The position numbers and the translations under genes were made by a program. A DNA stretch of 14,496 nucleotides from positions 1-14,496 of the forward strand of contig URED01000045.1 of assembly GCA_900546785.1 (NCBI GenBank), in the 5' to 3' direction. The notes below the pieces were generated by a model, which was not told the origin of the DNA, ran no database searches, and saw nothing but the letters and a program-made list of their open reading frames with translations. The stretch is from an uncultured Oscillospiraceae bacterium. Its GTDB lineage: Bacteria > Bacillota > Clostridia > Oscillospirales > Acutalibacteraceae. Positions 1 to 6,403 of the stretch are shown one piece after another (the stretch's first letter is position 1; the number at the start of each line of letters is the position of its first letter).

Positions 1-173
1 TTAAAGAGATCCAGCATTACATATTCAGCATTGCAGATCCGGAATGCCGGGAGATTGCCATGCGCCGCTGCTTTAAAGGCGAGACTTACGAACAGATTGG
101 CGAGGTAATGTATATGCACAGGACTACCACACGCCGAAAGCTTCAAAAATATCTTGCACACAATGCACATTAA
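1..173 (+). CDS. Late-gene regulator, sigma-70 region 4-like HTH (3' end only)
   Basis: An open frame enters from the left edge (first full codon at base 3) and stops with TAA at 171-173, giving the last 56 residues. The segment CREIAMRRCFKGETYEQIGE followed by a run rich in T and R (TTTRRKLQKYL) has the layout of a sigma-70 region 4 helix-turn-helix: a helix, the conserved tyrosine/glutamine/isoleucine turn, then a basic recognition helix. Small proteins of this sort sit immediately before the small terminase gene in many Bacillota prophages and are annotated as ArpU-like or sigma-factor-like late regulators. I infer that it activates the structural operon that follows. The N-terminus lies outside the window, so the exact family cannot be fixed. 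Confidence 0.72.
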   Translation, partial: KEIQHYIFSIADPECREIAMRRCFKGETYEQIGEVMYMHRTTTRRKLQKYLAHNAH

Positions 174-213
174 TTCTGTGCTATTATTAAACTAAAGAAA
201 TAAAAAAACAGCT

Positions 214-280
214 GCCGATAATCTGACGGTATCAATTTGGCTACCAATTAAAAAACTCTGATTATATCGGCGTATTTTTT
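214..280 (+). terminator. Interrupted inverted repeat followed by T-run (possible terminator or structured RNA)
   Basis: GCCGATA (214-220) is the exact reverse complement of TATCGGC (265-271). The pairing can continue inward through ATC (221-223) with GAT (260-262) across a 2-nt bulge. The apical part contains a smaller GGTA (228-231) / TACC (242-245) pairing. A T-rich run, TATTTTTT, follows at 273-280. This could end the upstream regulator transcript or be a protein-binding or structured RNA element. The long apical loop makes it a weak match to a standard terminator. Confidence 0.4.
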
Positions 281-301
281 CTTATAAAAATGTTCTAAGC
301 A

Positions 302-342
302 GCAGGCGATTTGCAGTCGCCTGCAAAATTTTAATTTTTTTT
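302..342 (+). terminator. Hairpin with two mutually exclusive pairings, then T-run, in the small-terminase leader
   Basis: GCAGGCGA (302-309) pairs perfectly with TCGCCTGC (317-324) around a 7-nt loop. The loop itself, TTTGCAG (310-316), can instead pair perfectly with CTGCAAA (321-327) around a TCGC tetraloop, so the two stems exclude each other. The second stem is followed by A, TTTT, AA and eight Ts (335-342), as in an intrinsic terminator. The element ends about 20 nt before the small terminase start. I infer a terminator or attenuator controlling entry into the late operon; binding by a regulator is an alternative. Confidence 0.5.
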
Positions 343-350
343 AATTTGGA

Positions 351-357
351 AAGGAGG
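351..357 (+). promoter_or_regulatory. Ribosome binding site that fixes the small terminase start
   Basis: AAGGAGG lies 6 nt before ATG 364. The longer open frame would begin with TTG at 346, but that codon and the next ones would be the Shine-Dalgarno itself. ATG 364 is therefore the supported start. Confidence 0.88.
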
Positions 358-363
358 GCGGAG

Positions 364-753
364 ATGTTAAGAGGAAAACAAAAGCAGTGCCTTGAACTGA
401 TGCTTTCCGGCGAATTTACACAGAAACAGATAGCCGAAAAGATAGGCGTCACGGAGCAGACAATAACGAATTGGAAAAAGAAAGAAGAATTCTGCAAAGA
501 GTACAATTCCGCCCTGAAAAGGAAAATCAACCTGCACGCAGCGGCAGCATTCAAAGCGGAAGCTGATTTGCTAAAGAGGGCAGATAGTGACGCGGTGAAA
601 CTGAATGCTGCAAAAGATATACTCGATCGTGCCGGATTCAAACCGCGAGATGAAGTATCGCTCATCCAAAGCGCCGATGAAAGCTTAAAAGAAATGACCG
701 AATACCTTAACGGGCGGATCAAAAATGACAACCAAACAAAAACAAATACTTGA
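364..753 (+). CDS. terS: Terminase small subunit (HTH, phBC6A51-like)
   Basis: A 129-residue protein predicted to bind the phage packaging site and hand DNA to the large terminase. Residues about 18-40 form a helix-turn-helix (FTQKQIAEKIGVTEQTITNW), the usual DNA-binding module of this family. A basic and alanine-rich helical region follows (about 45-90), which would be the oligomerisation part. The start is ATG 364, set by AAGGAGG 6 nt upstream. The gene stops inside the large terminase gene, overlapping it by 29 nt in another frame, so the two are translationally linked. Position between the HTH regulator and the large terminase supports the call. Length and HTH match small terminases of Bacillota phages. 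Confidence 0.85.
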   Translation: MLRGKQKQCLELMLSGEFTQKQIAEKIGVTEQTITNWKKKEEFCKEYNSALKRKINLHAAAAFKAEADLLKRADSDAVKLNAAKDILDRAGFKPRDEVSLIQSADESLKEMTEYLNGRIKNDNQTKTNT

Positions 754-1999
754 CCTGCTTTATGACAATCCCGTTCTTATAGGCCATTGGGTGGGCTTTA
801 AAGACCTTACTACTCTGCATAACGAGTGGTTGAGGTCTTTTCTTTATTCAAAAGACAGTCAGACGAAGCAGGCTCACAGAGGTTCGTACAAAACAACGGA
901 CGTTTCTTTATTTATGGCGCTGCACATCTTAGTAGCGCCGTACAAGAACGTGCTGTTTTTCCGTAAAACAGATAATGATGTTATCGAGGTCATTAAACAG
1001 GTTAAACAGATCTTTGCAACAGGCTGTGTGCGTGAAATTACACATGAGCTTTACGGTATAGATCTTGAAATCGTGAAAGATAACGCTTCTGAGATCGATA
1101 CAAATCTTGCAACAGGCGTGCGCGGCGCGTCTCAAATCGTGGGAATGGGAACCACGGGAAGCGTGACGGGCAAACACGCTGACATTGTGGTTACAGATGA
1201 TATTGTCAATTTAAAAGATCGCATAAGCCGTGCCGAGCGCGAGCGCATTAAGATCTTTTACCAAGAATTGCAAAACATTTGCAATCGCGGCGGTCGCTTT
1301 ATCAACCTCGGCACACCCTGGCATAAGGACGATGCGTTCACGCTTATGCCGAATATCGAAAAGTACGATTGCTACTCAACCGGGCTTATAACGCCGGAAA
1401 AGCTTAAAGAACTGCGCAGCAGCATGAGCCCCAGTCTTTTTGCCGCCAACTATGAATTGAAACATATAGCAGATCAGAACGCTATGTTTACCGAACCTAA
1501 GTTTACGGATAAGGTTGAACTGCTATATGACGGTATTTCGCACATTGACGCTGCATACGGCGGCGAGGATTACACCGCATATACTGCGTTCAAGAAGCAG
1601 GCGGACGGAACGATCATCGGCTTTGGAAAGATCTGGCAAAAGCACGTGGATGACTGCTTAAACGAAATCGCAGCATATCAGAAAAACTATAGGCTCGGCA
1701 CGATCCACTGTGAGCGCAATGCGGATAAAGGCTATCTTGCTAAGGAGCTTCGCTCAAACGGCTTGCCCTGCGATTCCTATGCAGAGAAAATGAATAAGTT
1801 TATCAAGATCTCAACGTATTTAAAGGCGAATTGGAACAGAATTTACTGGATCAACGATACAGATCCGGAATACCTTGCACAGATTCTTGATTACACGGAG
1901 CAGGCGGCACACGATGACGCGCCGGACAGTGCTGCAAGCTTAATAAGGAAGATATCCGGCACGAAAAGTAAAATCAATCTATACCCGGAGGGCATATGA
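725..1999 (+). CDS. terL: Terminase large subunit (packaging ATPase and nuclease)
   Basis: A 424-residue motor protein that cuts concatemeric DNA and pumps it into the procapsid. The N-terminal ATPase has a Walker A-like HRGSYKTT at residues 51-58, a Walker B-like stretch DIVVTDD (153-159) and a coupling-type motif LGTPWH (195-200). The C-terminal RNase H-like nuclease is suggested by spaced acidic positions: D275 and D282 (HIDAAYGGED), E330 (HCERNADKG) and D397/D398/D401 (HDDAPDSAA). The Walker A is unusual, with Tyr where the Gly of GK[ST] is normally found. ATG 725 has only a weak upstream GGGCGG, so coupling to the overlapping small terminase probably drives translation. The end overlaps the portal gene as ATGA. 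Confidence 0.92.
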   Translation: MTTKQKQILDLLYDNPVLIGHWVGFKDLTTLHNEWLRSFLYSKDSQTKQAHRGSYKTTDVSLFMALHILVAPYKNVLFFRKTDNDVIEVIKQVKQIFATGCVREITHELYGIDLEIVKDNASEIDTNLATGVRGASQIVGMGTTGSVTGKHADIVVTDDIVNLKDRISRAERERIKIFYQELQNICNRGGRFINLGTPWHKDDAFTLMPNIEKYDCYSTGLITPEKLKELRSSMSPSLFAANYELKHIADQNAMFTEPKFTDKVELLYDGISHIDAAYGGEDYTAYTAFKKQADGTIIGFGKIWQKHVDDCLNEIAAYQKNYRLGTIHCERNADKGYLAKELRSNGLPCDSYAEKMNKFIKISTYLKANWNRIYWINDTDPEYLAQILDYTEQAAHDDAPDSAASLIRKISGTKSKINLYPEGI

Positions 2000-3333
2000 A
2001 CTATAACATTTTCAGAATGAATGCAGAGGAGCCGCTTACGGCTGAAAAGCTGCAAGAATTTATTAATAAAAACCGGCAGATCAGCACGGAGCGATATGAC
2101 AAGCTGATAGGCGCATACCGTAACGATTATGAGATCTACCATATGCCAAAAAAGCCGGACAACAAGCCGGATAACAGGCTTTCTGTGAATTTTGCAAAAT
2201 ATATAACCGACACCTTCAACGGCTTCTTTGTGGGCGTGCCGATCAAAGTGCAGTGCGATGATGCGCGCGTGAACAGTTACATAAACGAGCTGAACGCTTA
2301 CAATAATTTGGACGATCAAAATAGTGAACGCTCAAAAATCAGCTCTATCTACGGACGTGCCTACGAGATGTATTATGTGGATAGCAATAATAAGATCGGC
2401 ATCACGTACCTTGCGCCGAATGAAGCGTTTATGATCTATGACGACAGTGTGCTGACGCGCCCGCTGTATTTCGTCCGTTATTACAACGATAGCGATGATG
2501 TGATGCACGGTTCCGTTTCCGACAGACAGAAAGTCATGTATTTTAAAAGCCAGGGCACATTGAAGTTCGTTGAAGACCGTGAAAACGCGGGAAAGGTACA
2601 CGGCTTTAACGGCGTGCCAGCGGTTGAGACCATAGAGAACGAGGAACGCATAGGGCTTTACGAGGGCGCGCTTCCGATGATGAACGAATATAACAAAGCG
2701 CTTTCTGAAAAGGCAAACGATATAGATTATTTTGCAGACGCTTATATGAAGGTGCTCGGTCCGGATCTCAGCAAAGAGGAGCTATACGGCGTTCGGGATA
2801 ACCGCGTTATTAATATACCCGCAACAGACGGCATAAACGGTGACGCAGAATTTATGGCAAAGCCGAATGCAGATACGTCACAGGAAAATATGTTAGATCG
2901 CCTTGAACGTCAGATCTTTGTTACATGCATGGTTGCAAATATCAATGATGAGAATTTTGACGCGGCGTCAGGACAGGCTATGCGGTTCCGCCTTTCGATC
3001 ATGAGCAACAAGGCAAAAGAAAAGGAACGTAAATTTACCGCCGCTCTTTATGAACGATACAAGCTGATCTTCTCCAATCCGATAAGTAAAATGGCAAAGG
3101 ACGATTGGATGAAGCTTAATTTTGTATTTACGCAGAATTACCCCGTCAACCTCACGGATGAGGCGGATATCGCTCAGAAATTAAAGGGCATCGTCAGCAA
3201 TGAAACGCTGCTCGGTCAGCTTTCTTTTGTAGATGATGTCAAAGCAGAGCTGGAGCGGATGGAAAAGGAAACGGACGCGCTGGCTTATCAGACGGATTAT
3301 GAAACGGCAAGGACAACGATAACCGATGAGTAG
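1996..3333 (+). CDS. Portal protein (SPP1 gp6-like)
   Basis: A 445-residue portal subunit, forming the ring at one capsid vertex through which DNA is packaged and ejected. The N-terminal region, with LSVNFAKYITDTFNGFFVGV, is characteristic of the SPP1 gp6/Phage_prot_Gp6 family. Central elements include LAPNEAFMIYDDS and, later, the long helical SGQAMRFRLSIMSNKAKEKE segment typical of the stem/wing helices. GGAGG (1987-1991) precedes ATG 1996, which overlaps the large terminase stop (ATGA). The gene ends 8 nt inside the next one. It is slightly shorter than SPP1 gp6 but looks complete. Its place between the terminase and the MuF gene is the standard one. Confidence 0.9.
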   Translation: MNYNIFRMNAEEPLTAEKLQEFINKNRQISTERYDKLIGAYRNDYEIYHMPKKPDNKPDNRLSVNFAKYITDTFNGFFVGVPIKVQCDDARVNSYINELNAYNNLDDQNSERSKISSIYGRAYEMYYVDSNNKIGITYLAPNEAFMIYDDSVLTRPLYFVRYYNDSDDVMHGSVSDRQKVMYFKSQGTLKFVEDRENAGKVHGFNGVPAVETIENEERIGLYEGALPMMNEYNKALSEKANDIDYFADAYMKVLGPDLSKEELYGVRDNRVINIPATDGINGDAEFMAKPNADTSQENMLDRLERQIFVTCMVANINDENFDAASGQAMRFRLSIMSNKAKEKERKFTAALYERYKLIFSNPISKMAKDDWMKLNFVFTQNYPVNLTDEADIAQKLKGIVSNETLLGQLSFVDDVKAELERMEKETDALAYQTDYETARTTITDE

Positions 3334-4819
3334 TTATTGGCAGAAAAGGCAGGCGCAGCTCAACAGCTCACTTGAAAAGGATGAGGCGGCGCTCAAAAGA
3401 CGGCTGCTCGGTGCCTATGAAAGGGAAGCCGCAAAGCTTGATAAGGAAATAGCCGCTTATTACCAGAAATACGGCAGGGATAACGTCATAGAATATGCCC
3501 GGCTGTTTGAGCAGCTGGACGCTGAGGATATAAAGCTGCTCATTGAGCGTATGGACGATTTTGCAGAGAAATACCCGCAGTATGCCGATCTGATGCCGGT
3601 AAGGGAAAGCGTATACAGACTTAACCGGCTTGAGGGCTTAAAAGAAAGCGTATTGCTTCATCAGTACGAAATCGGCGCCATAACGAACGGGCAGCTGCAG
3701 GAACACTTGAGCGAGCTGTATTTTACAAACAGTAAAGCGGCGGCAAAAGCGGTCGGCCTTAAGGAAAACGAGAGCATCTTACGCAACTTCGTAAACACAT
3801 CATGGACAGGCAGTAAAGACTATTCGGAGCGGATATGGCAAAACGCCGAAAAGCTTGCAGAGTATCTGAACAGCGATATATCGCAGGGCTTTGCCCGTGG
3901 TGACAGTTACGAACGGCTTTCGCAGCTGGTACGCAGCAGGTTTATCAATGTTTCAAAAAACGATGCCTACAGGCTCATATACACCGAGGGCACCTATGTG
4001 ATGAACGAGGCGCAGGCTAAGGTGTTTGAAGAGGATTTTGAAGAATATGAGTATCTTACTGCCGGAGACGGCAAAGTCTGTTCTACTTGCAGTGCCCTCA
4101 GAGGGAAACGCTTTAAATTCAGCCAGAGAGAACCCGGATCGAACTTTCCGCCCATGCATCCGTGGTGCCGCTGCCATCATAACCCGGTTGTAGACGACTG
4201 GGATAAATGGATAGACGACTACGAAAAACGGCATGGGAATGCAGGAAACAGCTTGCAGGATATATTCAAAGATGATAAAATAAAGACAACGAGAATATCA
4301 CAGCAGGTTCTTGACAATCTTCGATCGCCGGATTTGGATTCCTTAACGAAAGCCCAGAATATAACACTGCGGCAAGGTATGGAAAATCTGCTTAAAAGAG
4401 TAGACGGAAAGCCTGAGGGTACAGAATGCGCATACTATTACGACATGCATGCAAAGTTCCTTAAATGGGAAATGGGAGAACCCGGAGCTCAAAGTATCGG
4501 TGTATACAATCCGTTGATTGATTACATAGCAATGCACAATCACCCCAGCGGCGGAACTTTTTCTCCCGGGGATATAGGGTCATTCGTAAAGAATGATAAT
4601 ATGAAGGTTCTTATAGTCATTGGAAATAATGGTAATCAGTATATTATGCAAAAGGTCAGCTCTTTTAATCGTAGTGAGTTTAGCAAAGATTATGCTGATT
4701 ATTTATATGAATTAAGAAATCAGAATCTTGACTTAGATGAGGCTTTAGATCTTGCAAGTGATTTCTTAGAAAAAGGAGCATCAAAGTATGGATACAAATT
4801 TAGAAAAATCATATTCTAA
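3326..4819 (+). CDS. MuF/SPP1 gp7-type minor head protein with C-terminal JAB/JAMM-like domain
   Basis: A 497-residue two-part protein. The N-terminal part (about 1-160) is charged and helical. Residues about 165-285 form the Phage_Mu_F/gp7 head morphogenesis domain, with C252-x2-C255 (GDGKVCSTC) and the conserved HPWCRCH at 278-284. This minor head component attaches near the portal and can enter the virion. A linker leads to an extra domain (about 340-450) with a JAB/JAMM-like metallopeptidase signature: E367, H404-N-H406, S413 and D416 within HNHPSGGTFSPGD. HxH-to-S spacing is six residues, one fewer than in RadC or AMSH. A helical tail follows. MuF proteins with variable C-terminal effector domains are known from temperate phages (MuF polymorphic toxins). 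I infer that this C-terminus is such an effector; peptidase activity is unproven. Translation is probably coupled to the portal gene, since no good ribosome binding site is seen. Confidence 0.87.
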   Translation: MSSYWQKRQAQLNSSLEKDEAALKRRLLGAYEREAAKLDKEIAAYYQKYGRDNVIEYARLFEQLDAEDIKLLIERMDDFAEKYPQYADLMPVRESVYRLNRLEGLKESVLLHQYEIGAITNGQLQEHLSELYFTNSKAAAKAVGLKENESILRNFVNTSWTGSKDYSERIWQNAEKLAEYLNSDISQGFARGDSYERLSQLVRSRFINVSKNDAYRLIYTEGTYVMNEAQAKVFEEDFEEYEYLTAGDGKVCSTCSALRGKRFKFSQREPGSNFPPMHPWCRCHHNPVVDDWDKWIDDYEKRHGNAGNSLQDIFKDDKIKTTRISQQVLDNLRSPDLDSLTKAQNITLRQGMENLLKRVDGKPEGTECAYYYDMHAKFLKWEMGEPGAQSIGVYNPLIDYIAMHNHPSGGTFSPGDIGSFVKNDNMKVLIVIGNNGNQYIMQKVSSFNRSEFSKDYADYLYELRNQNLDLDEALDLASDFLEKGASKYGYKFRKIIF

Positions 4820-4961
4820 ATTAAAAGATGTAAAGCCTTATGATAAAAATGAGGTTAGGCCCGATGAAATAAAAAGCTGGGCGGAATTTGACAGAGCCTT
4901 GGCTACATTTATAGTTGATTGTGTAGAATCTAACGAGGATAATGACAATGGTAAAAAATGA
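4788..4961 (+). CDS. Small acidic protein of unknown function, overlapping the MuF-JAB gene end
   Basis: A 57-residue ORF, too short for a routine ORF list, beginning MDTNLEKSYSKLKDVKPYD and ending in an acidic stretch. AAGGAG at 4773-4778 lies 9 nt before ATG 4788, a good ribosome binding site. The ORF overlaps the last 32 nt of the MuF-JAB gene in another frame and overlaps the YjcQ gene by 14 nt, so it exactly bridges two real genes. My count gives 14 acidic and 10 basic residues (net about -4). The segment IKSWAEFDRALATFIVDCVE looks like an amphipathic helix. It has no signal peptide or membrane segment. I do not recognise the family. Its position directly after a candidate effector is where an immunity or partner protein would sit, but that is inference only. 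Confidence 0.68.
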   Translation: MDTNLEKSYSKLKDVKPYDKNEVRPDEIKSWAEFDRALATFIVDCVESNEDNDNGKK

Positions 4962-5301
4962 TATAGAAGTAATCGAATACAAGATATTGGCTTATCTGTA
5001 CGAAAGCCTGAGAGCCGGTCACACCACAGCGCTTGAAGAGGTAGCGTGGAAATGCCGGCTTTTTGATATCACCCGTGAATATTGGCTTGTAATTATGAAA
5101 GACCTTATCGATAACGGCTATGTCAGCGGCTTGAAATATGTTGAGGCAAAGGATATGGAATGCGTACTTGAAACAGGCACATTCGCTATCACAGGAGCAG
5201 GAAGACAATATCTCAGGGAAAACAGTACGATGAGCAAAGTCCGCGAAACACTTGGGGAAACATTTAAAATCGTTCTCGGTGGTTTGGTCGGTATGCTGTA
5301 A
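4948..5301 (+). CDS. YjcQ-family winged-helix protein
   Basis: A 117-residue protein resembling the YjcQ family of Bacillota and their prophages. It has a compact winged-helix layout: helix (about 4-22, DIEVIEYKILAYLYESLRAG), a second helix (about 40-55, REYWLVIMKDLIDNGYV), a strand pair (about 60-80) and ITGAGRQYLRENS, as in DNA-binding wHTH proteins. An earlier ATG at 4942 adds only MT; GAGG at 4935-4938 is 3 nt from that ATG but 9 nt from ATG 4948, so 4948 is preferred. The function is unknown. YjcQ genes often occur among head genes in prophages. Here it could regulate the module or act as antitoxin or immunity to the MuF-JAB protein; neither is shown. A terminator follows. Confidence 0.8.
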   Translation: MVKNDIEVIEYKILAYLYESLRAGHTTALEEVAWKCRLFDITREYWLVIMKDLIDNGYVSGLKYVEAKDMECVLETGTFAITGAGRQYLRENSTMSKVRETLGETFKIVLGGLVGML

Positions 5302-5317
5302 TCAAAACAACAAGTTT

Positions 5318-5345
5318 AAGCACCATGCAAAGGCACGGTGCTTTT
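5318..5345 (+). terminator. Intrinsic terminator after the yjcQ gene
   Basis: AAGCACC (5318-5324) pairs perfectly with GGTGCTT (5337-5343). Inside, TGC and GCA can add three pairs across an A-C mismatch. The stem runs straight into TTTT (5342-5345), with a further T-run (5354-5359) nearby. It lies in the 69-nt gap between yjcQ and the prp gene, the clearest transcription boundary inside the late operon. Confidence 0.7.
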
Positions 5346-5370
5346 CTTATGCCTTTTTTGAGGTTTAGCA

Positions 5371-5670
5371 ATGATAAAAGTAAAAATCGAACAGGGAAAA
5401 ATAACAGCAAGCGGGCACGCAGGTTATGCGCCGAAAGGGCAGGATATTGTGTGCGCCGCTTTTTCTGTGCTTTCTCTAACGCTTGATACCGCCGTTAAAA
5501 AGCTTACCGATGATGATATTCGGATAAGCCTTGAAAGCGGCAGCATGGAGGCGCGGTGGCAGCAGATCAGCCCGCAGGGGCAGCTGCTTATAAATGCTTA
5601 TATTGAGGGTGTTAAGGCGCTTGCTGAAAACTACCCTGAATATATAACGGTGCAGGCTCGGAACACGTAA
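5371..5670 (+). CDS. prp: Ribosomal-processing cysteine protease Prp (YsxB family)
   Basis: A 99-residue protease of the Prp family. The signature GHAGYAPKGQDIVCAA gives the catalytic pair H16 and C28, with the same 12-residue separation as H22/C34 of Staphylococcus aureus Prp, and the length is typical. Cellular Prp removes the N-terminal extension of ribosomal protein L27 at a LQFFA-type motif and also trims the capsid and scaffold proteins of staphylococcal phages. Here scaffold, capsid and tail tube, all downstream, begin with LQLFA or LQFFA at residues 6-10. I infer that this phage-encoded copy processes them. GAGG at 5360-5363 is 7 nt before ATG 5371. The gene follows a terminator hairpin, so it may depend on read-through or a promoter I could not identify. 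Confidence 0.92.
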   Translation: MIKVKIEQGKITASGHAGYAPKGQDIVCAAFSVLSLTLDTAVKKLTDDDIRISLESGSMEARWQQISPQGQLLINAYIEGVKALAENYPEYITVQARNT

Positions 5671-5756
5671 AAAGCTGAGGAAAGAGCAGGCGTGGCACTC
5701 GTTAAAATCTACGGAATCTACAGTCAAGCATTGGGACTTAAAACTATGGAGGTATT

Positions 5757-6386
5757 ATGAATCGTTACACACTTCAGTTATTCGCAGAAAGTATGTCGCA
5801 ATTCGAAGCGGATAACAAGGAAAAACAATCCACGGAAGCAAAGGTTAAGGGCTCCCCTGACGGAACGCAGGAAAGTAATGAAGAAAAGGCGGGAGGAGCG
5901 CAGGGGAAGCTCTATACCGATGAAGATGTGGACAAGCTCATCAACCGCAAGTTTGCGGAATGGCAGGCAAAAAAGGATAAAGAAATCGATGAGGCAACAA
6001 AGCTTGCGGATATGAACGCTCAGCAGAGAGCAGAATATCAGCGCGATCAGCTTCAAAAGGAGCTGGACGAATATAAACGGCGCGAAACGCTTGCCGAAAT
6101 GGGCAAAACGGCGCGCTCCATGCTGGCGGAGCAGGATATAGACGTTCCCGATGAGCTTGTTGCTTCACTCGTAACAGAGGACGCGGAAACGACCGCCGCA
6201 AACGTCAAGGCGTTTGCAAAAGCCTTTACAACTGCCGTGCAGAAAGCGGTTGAAGGGAAGATCGCGCATACCGAGCCCAAGGCGGGCGGCGCTGCAACCA
6301 TGACCAAGGCGGAGATCCTTGGTATCAAAGATCCTATAGTAAGGCAAAAAGCCATTTCCGAAAATATAGGATTATTTAAAAATTAA
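5757..6386 (+). CDS. Capsid scaffold protein (DUF4355) with Prp leader
   Basis: A 209-residue internal scaffold that shapes the procapsid and is lost before or during packaging. After a short leader (MNRYTLQLFA, residues 1-10) comes a charged, disordered region (11-50). Then KLYTDEDVDKLINRKFAEW opens the DUF4355 core, a long coiled coil rich in K, E, Q and A (about 50-115). A second helical part and a basic C-terminal segment (KDPIVRQKAISENIGLFKN) would contact the capsid protein, as in other scaffolds. LQLFA at 6-10 is a Prp cleavage motif. GGAGG (5748-5752) stands 4 nt before ATG 5757. The gene lies directly before the major capsid gene, the standard place. Confidence 0.9.
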   Translation: MNRYTLQLFAESMSQFEADNKEKQSTEAKVKGSPDGTQESNEEKAGGAQGKLYTDEDVDKLINRKFAEWQAKKDKEIDEATKLADMNAQQRAEYQRDQLQKELDEYKRRETLAEMGKTARSMLAEQDIDVPDELVASLVTEDAETTAANVKAFAKAFTTAVQKAVEGKIAHTEPKAGGAATMTKAEILGIKDPIVRQKAISENIGLFKN

Positions 6387-6403
6387 CGAAAGGAAATGAG
6401 AAA

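Noticed and set aside
237..288. Sigma-A-type promoter (TTGGCT with TTATAT, or TATAAA at 283-288)
   Set aside because: Spacing (19 nt) or hexamer matches are poor, and AT-rich DNA gives such matches by chance.
346..363. TTG-initiated N-terminal extension of the small terminase
   Set aside because: These codons consist of the AAGGAGG ribosome binding site and spacer; ATG 364 is correctly spaced and preferred.
282..731. 149-codon minus-strand frame opposite the small terminase
   Set aside because: It lies antisense to a confident gene, has no good ribosome binding site, and its composition mirrors the opposite strand.
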